64,000 nucleotides of DNA, taken from contig OX465283.1 in the NCBI GenBank assembly GCA_949987705.1, positions 132,334,101 through 132,398,100 of the forward strand. Direction: 5' to 3'. The notes beneath the pieces are model-generated. The model saw nothing but the letters and a program-made list of their open reading frames with translations, had not been told where the DNA came from and did no database searches. Positions within the stretch are counted from its first letter, which is position 1. Each line of letters starts with the position of its first letter. Positions 62,924 through 64,000 of the stretch are shown piece after piece. Source of the stretch: Thereva unica (Eukaryota; Arthropoda; Insecta; Diptera; Therevidae). Both the position numbers and the translations under genes were made by a program.

Positions 62924-64000
62924 TATGAAATTTGTATCTGTTTTTATTTTCGTGGCGGGTTAAGCCCACTTCCTTTTGTCATTCAAAAGTTATTATTGGA
63001 AGAGATTGTTTTTGAAAAAAAAAAGAAAAGAGATAAATAGATTCAAGTTGGGGATCTGTGCCATATTGTTATTTTTGTTTTTGACTTACGTTTTTATTTA
63101 CATTTAAGTATACCATATTACTATTTTCCACTCATTCAAAATTTTTTTTTGTTGAAAATTTTTTTTGCTTTAGATTTGAACTTCACTGATTAATTGAGAT
63201 TTATACTAACAATATACAAAAGTGTAATCGTTTGATGTACAAACGCGACGTATACAATGACACGGTTCAAGCGAAGCCGGGAGAGGGATAGGAACTCAAG
63301 ATGAAAGAGCATAATCACAGGTAAGTGGTGAACCCTAACACGTATAGGCCAGGCCACACACCCCACGACCCCAACCGGTGAGCTAGTGAACTCCGTGTGG
63401 CCGGCAGCATATCCCCCTAACAGTAGGATCGGCGATTAGGGAGGATAGGAGTTCCGATTTTTTTTATGTTTGGTGTTGTTTCCTTGGTCAGGCTTTTCCG
63501 GGCTTCTGGCTGAGGGGGCAATACCTCGCATAAATGGCGCCCAAGGTATAGTCGCGCCATTATGCTGTTACAATGTTGCAGTAGACTTCAATAACTTTCA
63601 TGATTCAGGATTCGATGCATTGATCGATTCGAGCTGCCAATTGCCAGGAGGTCATGGTGAAGTTGTTTGAAAAATTTGTATGTATCTGCGAAAAGTTAAG
63701 TCAAGTTGAGCGAATATCATATTCCTTATACACATAACAGGTGATTAATTGAAAGGCATTTTTTTAGTATGATTTTATGACAGATCATGGATCAGTTGTG
63801 TCAAAATGCCATAGTATTTTTGTTCAGGATTGTTTGCCATTTTATTATGGAAAGACAGCCCGGCACAGCGTTTACCAATTATTCAGTTGAGCTTGAAGAC
63901 AGTGGCGGTTCCTCTTTGGAAGCAAAGGAAGCAATGCTTCCCTTGACCAAATAGACAACTTCCTAAAAAAAAAAATTTAAATATATCAAGATTAATGACA
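62924..64000. other. Right edge, no gene recognised
   Basis: Mostly A/T-rich, with a GC-richer block at 63330-63440. At 63900 CAGTGGCGGTTCC resembles a hAT terminus that would run out of the window. Its other end is not visible, so it is not called as an element. Confidence 0.35.

Noticed and set aside
63900..64000. hAT-like terminus CAGTGGCGGTTCC
   Set aside because: The other end would lie outside the window.

Overview
The window is a piece of an insect nuclear genome. It is AT-rich and has short introns with GT/AG borders. It contains a malic enzyme gene, NUDT14-type Nudix genes, and Gypsy, BEL/Pao, non-LTR, Tc1/mariner, hAT-like, piggyBac-like and Helitron elements. I suspect Diptera but cannot name a species. 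No rRNA, tRNA or CRISPR array was recognised.

Two host loci are clear. (1) A cytosolic-type malic enzyme gene on the + strand (18754-29172): seven shared coding exons (18754-20758), then two alternative terminal exons at 24592-24791 and 28985-29172 that encode two different C-termini. The start codon was not found; the first visible exon starts at a splice acceptor. (2) A cluster of three NUDT14-like Nudix hydrolase genes on the - strand (copies A, B and C at 43350-44125, 44819-45607 and 46719-47507), each with three exons. B and C are a recent tandem duplication. A is an older paralogue.

Most of the rest is transposable-element sequence. From 1 to 18700: a non-LTR element inserted into an older copy of its own family (1655-7049); a second, rearranged copy (8850-10478); fragments of two other LINE types (10479-11985 and 14290-16290); a Helitron remnant (17040-17960); and several short inverted-repeat elements. 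The 8.2 kb last malic enzyme intron is filled with LINE fragments in both orientations, a mariner fragment and a 505-bp inverted-repeat element. From 30355 to 41430 a decayed LINE carries a complete BEL/Pao element (31373-37339, identical 256-bp LTRs, one open 1783-codon ORF) and is followed by a nearly full-length LINE (37925-41430). From 47692 to 52687 a putative solo LTR abuts a complete Gypsy element of CsRn1-like type (identical 306-bp LTRs, intact gag and pol, a tRNA-Trp-type primer site and a -1 frameshift signal). The last 11 kb is decayed LINEs and inverted-repeat elements, plus a coding-like stretch at 59598-60618 that I could not identify.

The nested insertions give relative ages. 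The B/C Nudix duplication predates the MITE in B and the LTR elements in C. The BEL and Gypsy copies, with LTRs that look identical by eye, are the youngest insertions and could still be mobile.
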